Below are positions 9,103-18,976 of a stretch of DNA of 64,000 nt, piece by piece. Position 1 is the first letter of the stretch, and the number at the start of each line of letters is the position of its first letter. The DNA is taken from the NCBI RefSeq assembly GCF_040219335.1, contig NZ_JAVJSQ010000004.1:248001-312000 (forward strand). Reading direction: 5' to 3'. The notes beneath the pieces were generated by a model. It was not told where the DNA came from, did not search any database, and worked only from the letters and a program-made list of their open reading frames with translations. Both the position numbers and the translations under genes were made by a program. This DNA is from Gimesia sp. GTDB taxonomy: Bacteria > Planctomycetota > Planctomycetia > Planctomycetales > Planctomycetaceae.

Positions 9103-10161
9103 TTATCTGCAGCCGAGTTCATGGACCATTTCAACAAGCGCTTTGACGTTGTCTGGATTCATATCAGGCATCACGCCATGTCCGAGGTTAAAGATATGAC
9201 CGTTGCGACCGCCGGCGGCATCGAGGACGGACTTTGCTTTCTGCTTGAGAACCGGCAGATCGGCATAGAGAGCAATCGGATCCAGGTTCCCCTGAACTGC
9301 CACATCCGGACCAAGAATTTCCCAGGCATCTGCGAGGTTAATACGCCAGTCGATCCCAAAGACCTGACCGCCGGTCTGCTTCTGCAGTGGGATCAGAGCG
9401 GGGTTCCCTGTCATGAAGTTAATGACAGGAGCGTGATCCTGTACCCCGGCCACCAGCTTCGCGGTATAAGGCTGAACGTACTGCTGATAATCTTCAGGGG
9501 AAAGACAGCCGGCCCAGCTATCGAAGATCTGCACGGCCTGGCATCCGGCTGTGATCTGTCGTTGCAGATAGATGATCAGGTTGTCAACGAAGCGGTTCAT
9601 CAGGGCATCCCAGGCAACCGGATCGTTATACATAATCTGCTTGGTGCGTCGGTAATTTTTTGAGCTTCCCCCTTCGATGGCATAGCTCGCCAGGGTAAAG
9701 GGGCAGCCGGCAAAACCGAGCAGAGGAATATCTGTCGGCAAGTCGGCACGGATCAGTTTGACGGCATCAAAGACAAATTCCAGGCAGTTCATATCAGCGA
9801 TATCGGTCAGACGATCAACCTGGGAAGATTCCTGAATTGGATTGTGAATGACTGGGCCTTCGCCTTTGACATATTCCAGATCCAAACCCATAGGCTCAAG
9901 AATCGGCAGTAAATCAGCGAACAGGATGGCAGCATCAACCCCCAGTACACTCTGTGCAGTGAGAGTGACTTCCGCTGCGAGTTCAGGAGTTTTACAGAGT
10001 TCAATGAAGGTGACCCGATTACGAACTTCCATGTATTCCGGCAGGTAACGTCCTGCCTGTCGCATAATCCAGATGGGGGTGGTATCAACGGGCTCGCGAC
10101 GGACAGCCTTCATAAACCGACTGTTTTGACAATAGGCTGTATCAGCCTGCGGCGAATTCAT
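9103..10161 (-). CDS. hemE: Uroporphyrinogen decarboxylase
   Basis: A 352-residue protein, the usual length for HemE, which decarboxylates uroporphyrinogen III four times to coproporphyrinogen III. Diagnostic motifs are PIWIMRQAGRYLPEY near residues 29-43, containing the substrate-contacting Arg residues, FADLLPILEPMG, GFAGCPFTLASY and the C-terminal NLGHGVMPDMNPDNV. The start at ATG 10161 has GGAAAG upstream. It lies 54 bases upstream of hemG (9048) and downstream of hemD on the same strand, so the three are probably one transcription unit supplying haem, which is also needed by c-type cytochrome proteins encoded elsewhere in the window. Confidence 0.95.
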   Translation of the reverse strand: MNSPQADTAYCQNSRFMKAVRREPVDTTPIWIMRQAGRYLPEYMEVRNRVTFIELCKTPELAAEVTLTAQSVLGVDAAILFADLLPILEPMGLDLEYVKGEGPVIHNPIQESSQVDRLTDIADMNCLEFVFDAVKLIRADLPTDIPLLGFAGCPFTLASYAIEGGSSKNYRRTKQIMYNDPVAWDALMNRFVDNLIIYLQRQITAGCQAVQIFDSWAGCLSPEDYQQYVQPYTAKLVAGVQDHAPVINFMTGNPALIPLQKQTGGQVFGIDWRINLADAWEILGPDVAVQGNLDPIALYADLPVLKQKAKSVLDAAGGRNGHIFNLGHGVMPDMNPDNVKALVEMVHELGCR

Positions 10162-10287
10162 TCTATTTCTTTCCGGTACGTAACGTATTGAGAATATCTA
10201 TCAGGTGGGAATATTCTAACAGGTAGGTCGGTCTTCTGAAATTCAGGGCAGCATCGATTCCGGAATCAGATCAGGAGACAGGATGAG

Positions 10288-11118
10288 TCATTTTTTCCGG
10301 GCCAGGATTTCATGAGCAGACTCTAAGGCCCCTTTAACCAGCGGCCCCATTTTAGGTGGGCTCGATTCGAAGTCGATAGGGAGTCCCTCCTGATTCAGGG
10401 CCTCGGAGCAGGCGGGACCGACTGAAGCGATCATTGCCCTGGCTGCAGCAGCGAGCCATTTATCGCGGACCTGTTCCTCTTCAGCGATCTGCAGAACATG
10501 AGACACCTGCTGTGCACTCGTGAACATCAGGATGTCAAATTCTCCTCTGATCGTTGCATGAACTGCATTTCGCAGCCCGGAAGTATCTTCAGGAAGCGCC
10601 CAGCGATATACGGTCACCGGCGTCACCTGGGCTCCCTGATTACGGAGTTCGTCATAAAATTCCTGAACCGGCTTTCCGTATTCCTGAACGACAATGTGCT
10701 TACCGGTAACGGAGAATTCTTTTTCGTTCCAGATCGAAATAATTTCGTGCCAGGTATTGGGTTCCGGGGCGGAATAATGAATGGGAACTTCCCAGTTGCG
10801 AAGTACAACAGTTGGCTTAGGTCCGCGCACTGTAACTATTGTTTTTCGCAAAGCGTCGAGAACCCGTTCCCGGGGATAATATGCCTCTGCAGCCTGTAGC
10901 AGAGCAGTAGCTCCGACTCCGGTCAGAAAGACAATCACATCGATTTCACCACGAAACAACCGTTCGCAAAATGATTTAACCTGCGCATTGTCTTCCAATG
11001 GTATTTCATCCATGGAGTGCACCAGAGTGGGAATCCCCTGATTGCGTTCGATCAGAGCCTGCATGGCGTCCTGTTTTCGACTTTCAAAACTACAGACGCG
11101 TAAACTGGTAGCATTCAT
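10288..11118 (-). CDS. hemD: Uroporphyrinogen-III synthase
   Basis: A 276-residue HemD-type protein that cyclises hydroxymethylbilane to uroporphyrinogen III with inversion of ring D. The family is poorly conserved, but the two-lobed pattern is visible: IDVIVFLTGVGATALL in the first half and FDILMFTSAQQVSHVL in the second, followed by ASVGPACSEALNQEGLPIDFES near the C-terminus, which corresponds to the family's VAAIGPxTAxxL segment. The start at ATG 11118 fits the family length. hemE follows after 126 bases on the same strand. Cytoplasmic. No hydroxymethylbilane synthase gene is in the window. Confidence 0.88.
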   Translation of the reverse strand: MNATSLRVCSFESRKQDAMQALIERNQGIPTLVHSMDEIPLEDNAQVKSFCERLFRGEIDVIVFLTGVGATALLQAAEAYYPRERVLDALRKTIVTVRGPKPTVVLRNWEVPIHYSAPEPNTWHEIISIWNEKEFSVTGKHIVVQEYGKPVQEFYDELRNQGAQVTPVTVYRWALPEDTSGLRNAVHATIRGEFDILMFTSAQQVSHVLQIAEEEQVRDKWLAAAARAMIASVGPACSEALNQEGLPIDFESSPPKMGPLVKGALESAHEILARKK

Positions 11119-11214
11119 AGAGCGAGTTTCACTGTAAACGTAATCAAAAGAGGGTGGCTGTGTCGTTATTATAGAGCGCGCAGCAGAGACATTGAATGAC
11201 CGATTTGCAGTTTC

Positions 11215-12186
11215 TTAGAGAGAACCTGTATTTCGGCGACAGGAGCCCAGCCACTCACGAAAATCTGCATCAACTGTAGAGAGATCATCCACATTCAGAA
11301 TCTGACACAAGGTCAGTCGGCCTGTGGGGTCAGAAGCCTGATTCTTTCTGAGTTTGCGATAGAATGGGGAGAGGAGATTCTTTTGTTGCAGATACAGACA
11401 GAAACAACGAGCGTAAGCATATGTCAGAGCTTCCCGATCCGTTCGAATTCTGGCCTGGATTACCAGATCATTGAGAGGTGGAAGCTGATTTCGCTCAAGG
11501 GCGGATAACAGGATCTGAACCCTCCAGTTAGTCGTCCCCAAAAGTCGATTCCCCTGGTCGGAAAACTCACACTGCTCATGTAGCGAAGCGAGCCCTTCAT
11601 CGAACCATTCTGGCATGTCAGGATAATCGACCTCGGCCAGTGCGTGGGTCAATTCATGCCCCAAAGTTCCGCTTCCTGTAGTCAAGTTCAAGACAATCCG
11701 CAACTCATCAGCGATAAAGTAACCATAATAAGATCCGGTCTGCCGCTGATCCAGATCGCGAGCGACCTGCTGATACCGTTCCTGGCTGGAAAGAGCAACA
11801 ATTGTGACAGGTTGATCTGGTTTCGTGTCAAAATATGAGACATTCAGTGCGTATTCCGTCGGCTGGATCGCTTTGCGGTAAAGTGCATCAAGAGTCGTGA
11901 CCTCATAATCGCCAATCAGAACATAAGGTGCGATGATTAGACGATTGGTCGGTAAGGAAATGCGTTTCTGAATTGACTGCGCCTGCAACTCGCAAGCCGT
12001 CTGAAGCTGCAAGGGTACTGATTCAGAAGGTCTATCCGGTAGGGCTTGCCAGGATTCTGGTGGGCTGAGGCGAACGACATTTGCCAGTGCGCGGTTCTCC
12101 TCTGTACCAGAAAATACCAGAAGGTAAAATCCGGCGACCAGACCAAGTGGCCCGGCGATCAGCAGAGTGGTGCGATGAATAGACAA
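11215..12186 (-). CDS. Membrane-anchored gluzincin zinc metallopeptidase (MA-like)
   Basis: A 323-residue protein if started at TTG 12186. That start is preferred because GAAGG lies about seven bases upstream and it gives a compact N-terminal signal anchor (SIHRTTLLIAGPLGLVAGFY); an earlier TTG at 12255 would add 23 polar residues before the same helix. The zinc site HELTH is at residues 177-181, with the third ligand probably Glu197 in WFDEGLA, the gluzincin arrangement seen in peptidase MA and DUF1570-type proteins. The domain therefore faces the periplasm or exterior. The substrate is unknown. It lies 96 bases upstream of hemD on the same strand but looks functionally unrelated. Confidence 0.7.
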   Translation of the reverse strand: MSIHRTTLLIAGPLGLVAGFYLLVFSGTEENRALANVVRLSPPESWQALPDRPSESVPLQLQTACELQAQSIQKRISLPTNRLIIAPYVLIGDYEVTTLDALYRKAIQPTEYALNVSYFDTKPDQPVTIVALSSQERYQQVARDLDQRQTGSYYGYFIADELRIVLNLTTGSGTLGHELTHALAEVDYPDMPEWFDEGLASLHEQCEFSDQGNRLLGTTNWRVQILLSALERNQLPPLNDLVIQARIRTDREALTYAYARCFCLYLQQKNLLSPFYRKLRKNQASDPTGRLTLCQILNVDDLSTVDADFREWLGSCRRNTGSL

Positions 12187-12508
12187 AAGCAAACCTTCGA
12201 CAAAGTCGATCTGATTAGAATTCAGATTTCCCCAATTGACAGACGGATCTATCAAAAAGACGACATGTAATTATAGATTACCTGCCGATGGTCCACTTGA
12301 GTAAAGCTTGCCGGTTTTTGAAATTTAGAACATGTTGCAGCCCGCTTGAATATATTATCCATCCTGATCGCCGCGAATTGCCCAATCACCAAAACCCTCA
12401 TGATCGGTTTAATTTAACAGATTACTGAATACTGTTCCCGGAGATGCAGAAAGAACGCGGTAAAACCCCATCAAGGATCAGTAACAATCTAACCGAAATC
12501 TTGTTATA
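12187..12508. other. Divergent intergenic region between protease and glgB
   Basis: This AT-rich stretch separates the minus-strand protease from plus-strand glgB. A TATAAT sits at 12505-12510 and overlaps the first ATG of the glgB frame, but there is no matching -35 at 16-18 bases, so I do not call a promoter. No hairpin with a T-run and no RNA gene signature was seen. Confidence 0.35.
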
Positions 12509-14596
12509 ATGGGCTTACCAATTATGATGGCGCAGAGGCCGACTGTACCATCAGACACTGAATACAGACCTTTAAAACAGATCAAAATGAGCCAATCTTT
12601 TCATCCTGAAACAAACCAAAACCGCCCCAATGTTCCGTGGCGGCCCCAAAGCCTGCACAATAAGATTCAGACTCGTCGACCATTATTTACTTCCGCCGAA
12701 CTTCACGCACTAAAGACAGGAATGCATTGCACCATGTACCAATCAATGGGAGCTCACCCCGACGAAGTTAATGGAATTAAAGGCACACGCTTCGCTGTCT
12801 GGGCACCAAATGCACAGGAAGTCTGTGTGATTTGTGATCGCAACCACTGGAAACATGGAGAAAATCACCTTAACTCCAGTGATGCAGGAGTCTGGTCGGG
12901 GTTTCTTCCCGAGGTAGGGCAGGGAGACGCTTATAAATTCAGTCTGCGAGGTCAGAACGGGGAGTTCTTTGAAAAGAGCGATCCCTACGCTTTTTACTCC
13001 GAACTACGCCCCAAGACTGCTTCGATCGTTTATGATATCGAAAACTTCCCCTGGCAGGACCAGCAGTGGTTACGGAAACGCCAGGAGACCAACTGGCATA
13101 ATGAACCTGTTTCAATTTATGAAGTCCATTTGGGTTCCTGGAAACGCCCCAAAGACGGGCGTCAGTTCTTTTCTTACCGGGAGTTGGCCAAGGAACTGGT
13201 CGATTATGTGCATCAGATGGGCTACACCCACATTCAGCTGATGCCTGTCACAGAGCACCCGTTTGATGGATCCTGGGGCTATCAGACGACCGGTTATTTC
13301 GCGCCAACCAGCCGATTCGGCACCCCACATGACCTGATGTATTTCGTAGATTACTGCCATCAGGCGGGAGTCGGTGTACTGTTCGACTGGGTTCCCGGCC
13401 ATTTTCCCACAGATGGTCACTCCCTCGGCCGTTTCGACGGCACCTGCATATACGAACATGCAGACCCTCGCAAAGGGTTCCACCCCGACTGGGGGACCTA
13501 CATTTTTAATTACGGGCGGAACGAAGTTCGCGATTTTCTGTTGTCGAGTGCCCATTTCTGGATTGATAAGTATCACTTTGACGGTCTCCGCGTAGATGCC
13601 GTTGCCTCAATGCTGTATCTGGACTATTCACGAGAGGAAGGGGAGTGGGTTCCCAATCCCAGTGGAGGCCGTGAAAATCTGGAAGCAATTCAGTTCCTGA
13701 AGGACGCAAATATCAGCCTGCACGGAGCCTATCCGGGAATTCTCACGATTGCCGAAGAATCTACATCCTGGGGCGGTGTATCGCACCCGGTTTATAATGG
13801 AGGACTGGGATTCAGCATGAAATGGGATATGGGCTGGATGAACGACACCTTGCGTTACATGCATTTCGATCCGATTTATCGATCACATCACCAGGGCGAA
13901 CTTTCTTTTCGCATGATCTATGCCTTTACAGAAAACTTTGTACTGCCTTTATCTCACGATGAAGTGGTACACGGTAAGCGTTCCCTGCTATCCCAGATGC
14001 CGGGCGATCTGTGGCAACAATTCGCAAATTTAAGACTGTTGTACGGATATCAATACACAATGCCAGGCAAAAAACTACTCTTCATGGGGGGAGAACTGGC
14101 ACAGTGGACCGAATGGAATCATGATAACGAACTTGACTGGAAACTGATCGGTCACGAAAAACACGATGGAATTCGTCGCTTGATCGGCGACCTGAACTAC
14201 TTATACCGTACCGAAAAACCTCTATATGAAACTGATTTTTCTCAGGAAGGATTCTCCTGGCTCCAGTGTGATGACTCGAAGAACAGCGTGTTTGCATTCC
14301 AGCGAAATTCGACAGATGATGAGGAGCACGTCATTGTGATTGCTAACTTCACACCTGTGCCAAGGGAAGGCTATCGAATCGGGGTCCCCAAAGCGGGTTA
14401 CTACCATGAAATCATAAATAGCGATGCAAAGATTTACGGTGGTTCCAATATCGGAAATGCAGGTGGGGGCTATAGCGAGAAAATCAGCAGTCATGGCAAG
14501 AACAACAGTATCACGTTGAATTTGCCCCCCCTGGCATTGCTGATTATGAAACCGGTAGCAGCACCGCAGAAGAAAATAAAACCAGACACGAAGTAG
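12509..14596 (+). CDS. glgB: 1,4-alpha-glucan branching enzyme
   Basis: A 695-residue GH13 branching enzyme that cuts alpha-1,4 chains and re-attaches them as alpha-1,6 branches in glycogen. An N-terminal CBM48 domain ([16 protein letters not shown]-like segment) covers about residues 80-180. The (beta/alpha)8 barrel holds the nucleophile Asp363 in [12 protein letters not shown] and the acid/base Glu416 in TIAEESTSW, with [10 protein letters not shown] supplying the downstream His-Asp pair. [10 protein letters not shown] is the family's barrel-opening motif. The first ~60 residues are an unconserved extension; ATG 12587 (MSQSFHPE) is an equally good start, and a TATAAT overlapping ATG 12509 argues mildly for it. 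No other glycogen gene is adjacent. Confidence 0.95.
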   Translation: MGLPIMMAQRPTVPSDTEYRPLKQIKMSQSFHPETNQNRPNVPWRPQSLHNKIQTRRPLFTSAELHALKTGMHCTMYQSMGAHPDEVNGIKGTRFAVWAPNAQEVCVICDRNHWKHGENHLNSSDAGVWSGFLPEVGQGDAYKFSLRGQNGEFFEKSDPYAFYSELRPKTASIVYDIENFPWQDQQWLRKRQETNWHNEPVSIYEVHLGSWKRPKDGRQFFSYRELAKELVDYVHQMGYTHIQLMPVTEHPFDGSWGYQTTGYFAPTSRFGTPHDLMYFVDYCHQAGVGVLFDWVPGHFPTDGHSLGRFDGTCIYEHADPRKGFHPDWGTYIFNYGRNEVRDFLLSSAHFWIDKYHFDGLRVDAVASMLYLDYSREEGEWVPNPSGGRENLEAIQFLKDANISLHGAYPGILTIAEESTSWGGVSHPVYNGGLGFSMKWDMGWMNDTLRYMHFDPIYRSHHQGELSFRMIYAFTENFVLPLSHDEVVHGKRSLLSQMPGDLWQQFANLRLLYGYQYTMPGKKLLFMGGELAQWTEWNHDNELDWKLIGHEKHDGIRRLIGDLNYLYRTEKPLYETDFSQEGFSWLQCDDSKNSVFAFQRNSTDDEEHVIVIANFTPVPREGYRIGVPKAGYYHEIINSDAKIYGGSNIGNAGGGYSEKISSHGKNNSITLNLPPLALLIMKPVAAPQKKIKPDTK

Positions 14597-15156
14597 AGTA
14601 AGTGTTTTGGGGATTCCAGATGGTACTGAACATCGTCTAGTACCCGTGCAGATCGAGAAATTCTGCGAAGAAAAGGGTGGAAATTGCGGTTCCACCATTC
14701 TATGATATTGAACTTATCAGCACGTTTTGCATGCTGATAAAAAAAGGACGCCGCTGAGTGTATAGGCGCTCGCCCAAACAGTCCCAACGAGGGAAAGTTC
14801 GGCTATACTCCCCAGCAGCGTATCCTTTGGTGAAGTTCAAGTCAGAGTGAGGAAGTTGCTCGTTTCCTCACTCTGTAGCTGGTAACAAAGCAAACACCGT
14901 ACCAGCGACAACCCCATCTCATTCACATTTCCATAAGTCCATACTCTATCGTGACTTACAACACAAAAATAATATCCCCCTTTTTTACAACCACCCTCCA
15001 AACTCCAAATCTGCCCTCCTCGAAGGCATTTTGCTGCTTAGATACACAGCAGATGGTTATCAAATGTGCTGCCAAAGATTCAGATAGAGTTATTCCGGGC
15101 AATCGTCTACTATATTGGTTGAATAAAAGAATCAGGGACTTGCTGAGGATCTATGT
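14597..15156. other. Non-coding stretch with three perfect hairpins
   Basis: About 560 bases downstream of glgB with no convincing gene. It contains three perfect inverted repeats: arms 14676-14682/14690-14696 (7 bp), 14714-14722/14732-14740 (9 bp, followed by an A-run on the plus strand) and 14843-14854/14864-14875 (12 bp, 9-base loop). None is followed by a T-run on the plus strand in the way a Rho-independent terminator requires. A 91-codon plus-strand frame at 14951-15226 overlaps the start of the next gene and has no protein features. Confidence 0.55.
14843..14875. other. 12-bp perfect hairpin downstream of glgB
   Basis: CAGAGTGAGGAA (14843-14854) is exactly complementary to TTCCTCACTCTG (14864-14875), with a nine-base loop. 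A 12-bp uninterrupted stem is the strongest simple fold I found in the window. It has no T-tract on either strand, so it is more likely an mRNA 3'-end stabiliser or processing structure, a factor-dependent termination element, or part of a small RNA. Confidence 0.6.
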
Positions 15157-16509
15157 TTGCATAATCCCTCGACTGGTCCAGTCAGAGTCATTTCTTGTGC
15201 TGATGGTGATTTCTTGTCTGACTTAGAATTTCAAGAATGGGCGCGTTACACGGGACCTGCGTGCTGGTATTCACTGTCCTATCCTGGCGACTGGGTTAAA
15301 GATGAGAAAGATGGGATTCTGCAACTCAGCCCCCCGGAAGGTGAGTCCACTCTTACAATCAGCTGTCACTGGAAATCAGTCCTGCCTCAGACTTCTACAG
15401 TTGCTGGCATGGAAATGGATTTCGATCAACTGTTCGTCAGGCATCGCAATATCCAGCAGCGCACCCCATTAGCAATCGAACATGAATCGAGTGCCTATTC
15501 TGGTGAAGCCATCATTCAAAAAAAACGGAACTGGTGGCAAAACCTGGTGTCGCGGATCCCCGGTTTTCCCCAGAACTGGCAGTTCTGGAACCTGTGGTTG
15601 ATACGAGAGCGCTCGATTCAGATGGTAGTCACCTATTTTTATGATCCACGCTACAAAGACGAACATTTTAAAATCGTACAGCAAATCTTACACTCGATTC
15701 AGATTACTCTCGATCCTGCACATCCTCCAGAACTATTTGCACAGGAAGTCCTGACTCTGGCAGAAGCTAAGTTCCCACTGATTTCTTCACATTTATTACC
15801 GGGGTTCCGGCTCAAATTTGGTGAAGCAGAGTTGAATCTGAGCAATTTTTATCGAGCCTATCTGAATTCTCGATCTGAATTCGAGAAAAATATCACGACA
15901 GCCCTCGCCACGATTCTGCAGATCAATGAATGGGGAACTGATCAAACGGAACCGGAATTTGAACAGGTGCGGGATCGAATCATGCCGATCCTGTTATCCC
16001 GAGACTCCTGGCAGAACCATTTTCCCAATTTTGTCGGGGAGAACTGGATTGCGAATCTCGCCATCCTGTATGTGGTCGACGAATCAAACGCGTACTGGTA
16101 TATTCATGAGAAGCTGCTGGAAAAGTGGGGAATCAACTGTGAAGAAATTCATGAGTTGGCCCTGACAAACCTGGACCGATATTTCGAGTATCACCAAATT
16201 GAGTTAATCTGCATGTCCCGGGAAGACGGGCCAGACATGATCATTCAAAGTAAACCTGATGCTTATAATGCATCTCAGGTACTGAGTCGGGGCTTTTATC
16301 AGCAGGCACGCCGGTTTCTGGGAAGCGAATTTCTGGCCGGGGTCCCCAACCGTGACTTTCTGCTGGCGCTCAGCTTAAGTGAGTCACAGATAATAGAAAA
16401 AATTCAGCACAATATTGCCTGTGATTATTTGAAAATGGACCACCCGCTTACGGATCAGTTACTGGTTGTCACTGCGGATGGAGTCAGCGAATATTGCGGT
16501 GTAGGCTGA
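15157..16509 (+). CDS. DUF1444-like protein with N-terminal PsbP/DUF1795-like region
   Basis: A 450-residue cytoplasmic-looking protein. The frame opens at TTG 15157; a second TTG at 15214 (SDLEFQEWARYTGP) would remove 19 unconserved residues, and neither has a strong ribosome site. Residues ~25-175 (CWYSLSYPGDWV, then a strand-rich segment) resemble the PsbP/DUF1795 fold seen in small stress or secretion-linked proteins. Residues ~200-430 resemble DUF1444/YtpQ proteins: LNLSNFYRAYLNS, then EEIHELALTNLDRYFE. The function of DUF1444 is not known to me. It ends 29 bases before the PhnP-like gene on the same strand, so the two may be co-transcribed. Confidence 0.65.
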   Translation: MHNPSTGPVRVISCADGDFLSDLEFQEWARYTGPACWYSLSYPGDWVKDEKDGILQLSPPEGESTLTISCHWKSVLPQTSTVAGMEMDFDQLFVRHRNIQQRTPLAIEHESSAYSGEAIIQKKRNWWQNLVSRIPGFPQNWQFWNLWLIRERSIQMVVTYFYDPRYKDEHFKIVQQILHSIQITLDPAHPPELFAQEVLTLAEAKFPLISSHLLPGFRLKFGEAELNLSNFYRAYLNSRSEFEKNITTALATILQINEWGTDQTEPEFEQVRDRIMPILLSRDSWQNHFPNFVGENWIANLAILYVVDESNAYWYIHEKLLEKWGINCEEIHELALTNLDRYFEYHQIELICMSREDGPDMIIQSKPDAYNASQVLSRGFYQQARRFLGSEFLAGVPNRDFLLALSLSESQIIEKIQHNIACDYLKMDHPLTDQLLVVTADGVSEYCGVG

Positions 16510-16538
16510 TTCTGGATTTCTAAAGTGATGAAAGAGTA

Positions 16539-17357
16539 ATGCAACAGGAATCAAATATCTTCTCCGAGAGACCGGGTGAATTCATCACAATGGGAACGGG
16601 AACCAGCGTAGGAATTCCTATCGTTGGCTGCGACTGTGAAGTCTGCACATCCCCCAATCCGAAGAACCACAGAGGACGCACCTCTGTATATATTGGCGCT
16701 CCTGAAGGTGGCTTTTTAATAGACACGCCACCTGAGCTAAGACTGCAAATGTTACGGGAAAATATCCCCTGGGTTCACGCGGTACTCTATACTCATAGCC
16801 ATGCCGACCATCTATTCGGTCTGGATGATGTCAGGATCAGCGGTTATCGACTGGAAAAATCGGTTACGCTCCACTGTGAAGAAATCGTGGAACAACAGAT
16901 TCGCCGTTCTTTCAACTATGCTTTTGAAGAACCTACCCACAATCTTCACCACATGTCGAGGCCAAGGCTGGATTTCCAACGTGTCACCCTGGAATCTTTT
17001 GACCTCCTGGGCTTGAGAATTCAACCTATCCGACTGATGCATGGCACACTGCCAATCCTGGGATACAGGATTAATGACATCGCTTTCTGTACCGATGTAA
17101 GTCATATTCCGGAGGAAAGCTGGCAGTACCTGGAAGGTCTGGAGTACCTGATTATCGATGCCTTAAGAATCAAACCACACCCCACACACTTTAATCTGGA
17201 ACAGGGGTTGGAAGTCGTTGAGAGGGTTAAACCCAGACGCGCTTACTTCACGCATATCTCGCACTCGCTAGAGCATGAAGAAACGAACGCCAGCCTGCCT
17301 GAGCATGTCGAACTGGCATTCGATGGTCTGTCATTACCTTTAACTGGGACGAAGTGA
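16539..17357 (+). CDS. PhnP-like MBL-fold phosphodiesterase
   Basis: A 272-residue metallo-beta-lactamase-fold hydrolase. The N-terminal GTGTSVGIPIVGCDCEVC is the signature of the PhnP branch, with Cys31, Cys33 and Cys36 as part of its structural zinc site. The catalytic metal motif HSHADH spans residues 86-91, and further ligands are RLMHG, FCTDVSHIP and the C-terminal HISHS. Characterised PhnP cleaves 5-phosphoribosyl 1,2-cyclic phosphate, but no C-P lyase genes are nearby, so the substrate here may be another cyclic nucleotide or phosphodiester. Start is ATG 16539. It is convergent with the LysM gene, leaving eight bases between stops. Confidence 0.85.
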   Translation: MQQESNIFSERPGEFITMGTGTSVGIPIVGCDCEVCTSPNPKNHRGRTSVYIGAPEGGFLIDTPPELRLQMLRENIPWVHAVLYTHSHADHLFGLDDVRISGYRLEKSVTLHCEEIVEQQIRRSFNYAFEEPTHNLHHMSRPRLDFQRVTLESFDLLGLRIQPIRLMHGTLPILGYRINDIAFCTDVSHIPEESWQYLEGLEYLIIDALRIKPHPTHFNLEQGLEVVERVKPRRAYFTHISHSLEHEETNASLPEHVELAFDGLSLPLTGTK

Positions 17358-17365
17358 TTCTCCAG

Positions 17366-18718
17366 TTACGGAAGCTGGAGCTTCATTCCCGGCATGATGT
17401 AATTTGCATTCTTCAGTAGATCACGGTTTTTCTGGTAGATCTGGAACGCAGCGGAACGTTTACCATAAATCCGCAGAGCGATTGACTCCAGTGTATCTCC
17501 CTTCTGAATTACATAGGTCTTCGCTTGTTCGCCTTGAGTGCTGCTTTTAGACGCATCCGGTAGACGGTCAAACAGATCTTCTTCAATATCATCCACATTT
17601 TCAGGCTGAACTTGAGAAAGTGAATGCCCGGTGCGAGTTCCCTTTTCTGTGGTCCGAGGTGTCAGAGGAGAGCGGGGGACTGGAATGAATTTACGGTAAC
17701 TGTCAGGAATTGAATTCATCCCCGCTGAATCTTCGAGTTGCTGAACAGCTTTCCCGACATCCTGTGCATCGGGAGTTCCTTTTTCTGTTGACTGAGACAG
17801 TGACTCGATCAGCCCTTCAAACTGAACCGAGCCATTCTCTGATTTGAGTTTGGGCTGAGAAACCATCTGCCCCACTGTTCGTTTCCCTGAAACAGCAGAA
17901 GTTCCAGTATTAGTTTGCCGAGCTGCTGACTGTGGCTTCATTTCGAAAGTCGGGTAAACGGGAATCCGTAATTTCATCCCTTCACGAATGTCGTTAGGAC
18001 TACGAAGCTGATCGCGATTGATATTGAATATTTCCCGATATTTCCGGCTAGTTCCCAGGTAGCGAATCGAAATTTCAGACAGAGTTTCGCCCGATCGCAC
18101 AGTATGAACTCGATACTGCAACGGTTGTCTCTCGCCACTGTTTGCTGGCTCTGGATTTCTCTGAGGCGGATTCACATCCCAGGCATTATTGTGCGCGGGT
18201 TTACGCGTTTCGTTCTTGAGAGATTCTGAACCTTGCGTTGAATCAGGAGCCTGCGGTTGTGTGAATGTTTGATTCTTGTTGGGTTCAAATTGATCATCTG
18301 AAAGATCTGAACTGGTAAACTGATTCTCAATCGTAACCTCTTCTTCCGGAAGTTCGATCTCTTTCAAAAAATCAGGCATTTCTCCCCAGCGTTCAGCGTT
18401 GCCGGTCTTAGCCTGCCCCCCTGGTTTTGTATGAGAAATAGTTGGGACAGAAACTCCTGTTTCTTTGGTGGGCCGAGGCGAGTCCGAATTTCCGGTCAGA
18501 GTCTGCTCACTTCCCAATTGAGTTTCCAGTGGGTCCTTAGCCGAGGGCCCCAGATAGGGCGTTCGATCTTTATCAGCGATCTGTTCATCCAGATAGTGGG
18601 GGTCATTAAGTTCTGGAATCTCAACTGTGGTATTCTTTTCCTGGCGCAGACAAAATGCGCCAACGAAACCAATTACCAGTAACGCTAAAGCTAAACCGAC
18701 TTTTTTATCTTGATGCAT
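17366..18718 (-). CDS. LysM-domain protein with N-terminal membrane anchor
   Basis: A 450-residue protein with MHQDKK followed by a hydrophobic helix (VGLALALLVIGFVGAFC), then an extracytoplasmic region. Two LysM domains are clear: residues ~202-253 (HTVRSGETLSEISIRYLG) and 400-450 (YVIQKGDTLESIALRIYG), the second forming the exact C-terminus. The linkers (about 30-200 and 255-395) are rich in Ser, Thr, Pro, Gln and Glu and are probably disordered. LysM binds N-acetylglucosamine polymers such as peptidoglycan, so it likely tethers to or senses the wall. No enzyme domain is present. It lies 258 bases downstream of the ExeA-like gene on the same strand, a suggestive pairing because ExeA-type proteins can also bind peptidoglycan. 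Confidence 0.85.
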   Translation of the reverse strand: MHQDKKVGLALALLVIGFVGAFCLRQEKNTTVEIPELNDPHYLDEQIADKDRTPYLGPSAKDPLETQLGSEQTLTGNSDSPRPTKETGVSVPTISHTKPGGQAKTGNAERWGEMPDFLKEIELPEEEVTIENQFTSSDLSDDQFEPNKNQTFTQPQAPDSTQGSESLKNETRKPAHNNAWDVNPPQRNPEPANSGERQPLQYRVHTVRSGETLSEISIRYLGTSRKYREIFNINRDQLRSPNDIREGMKLRIPVYPTFEMKPQSAARQTNTGTSAVSGKRTVGQMVSQPKLKSENGSVQFEGLIESLSQSTEKGTPDAQDVGKAVQQLEDSAGMNSIPDSYRKFIPVPRSPLTPRTTEKGTRTGHSLSQVQPENVDDIEEDLFDRLPDASKSSTQGEQAKTYVIQKGDTLESIALRIYGKRSAAFQIYQKNRDLLKNANYIMPGMKLQLP

Positions 18719-18976
18719 TAGAACCTCGCCTCGAATAAACGCAGTGTAGTAATGCGTATCGGGCGAAGTTCTTTAAAAGAAAATCAGAAATTGAGCAGAT
18801 CGGCTCTGCGCAGGAAGATCCTGCTTCCAGTATCACACTTGAGTGGATCATGCTGAAAATACGGAGAACGGTCAGAACAGCCCCATCAGTTGATCAGGCT
18901 GTAGTGATTAAATTGACCGGCAAAAAGAGTGTGACTTTGACGTGCCATCTCCTCTTGGGGAAGACTACACCTCTGA

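Noticed and set aside
12505-12510. TATAAT at the glgB start as a promoter -10
   Set aside because: No acceptable -35 lies 16-18 bases upstream; it only weakly informs the start choice.
14714-14740. 9-bp hairpin after glgB as a terminator
   Set aside because: The plus strand has an A-run, not a T-run, after the stem, and on the minus strand the T-run comes before the stem.
14951-15226. 91-codon plus-strand frame
   Set aside because: Overlaps the start of the DUF1444-like gene in another frame and has no protein-like features.
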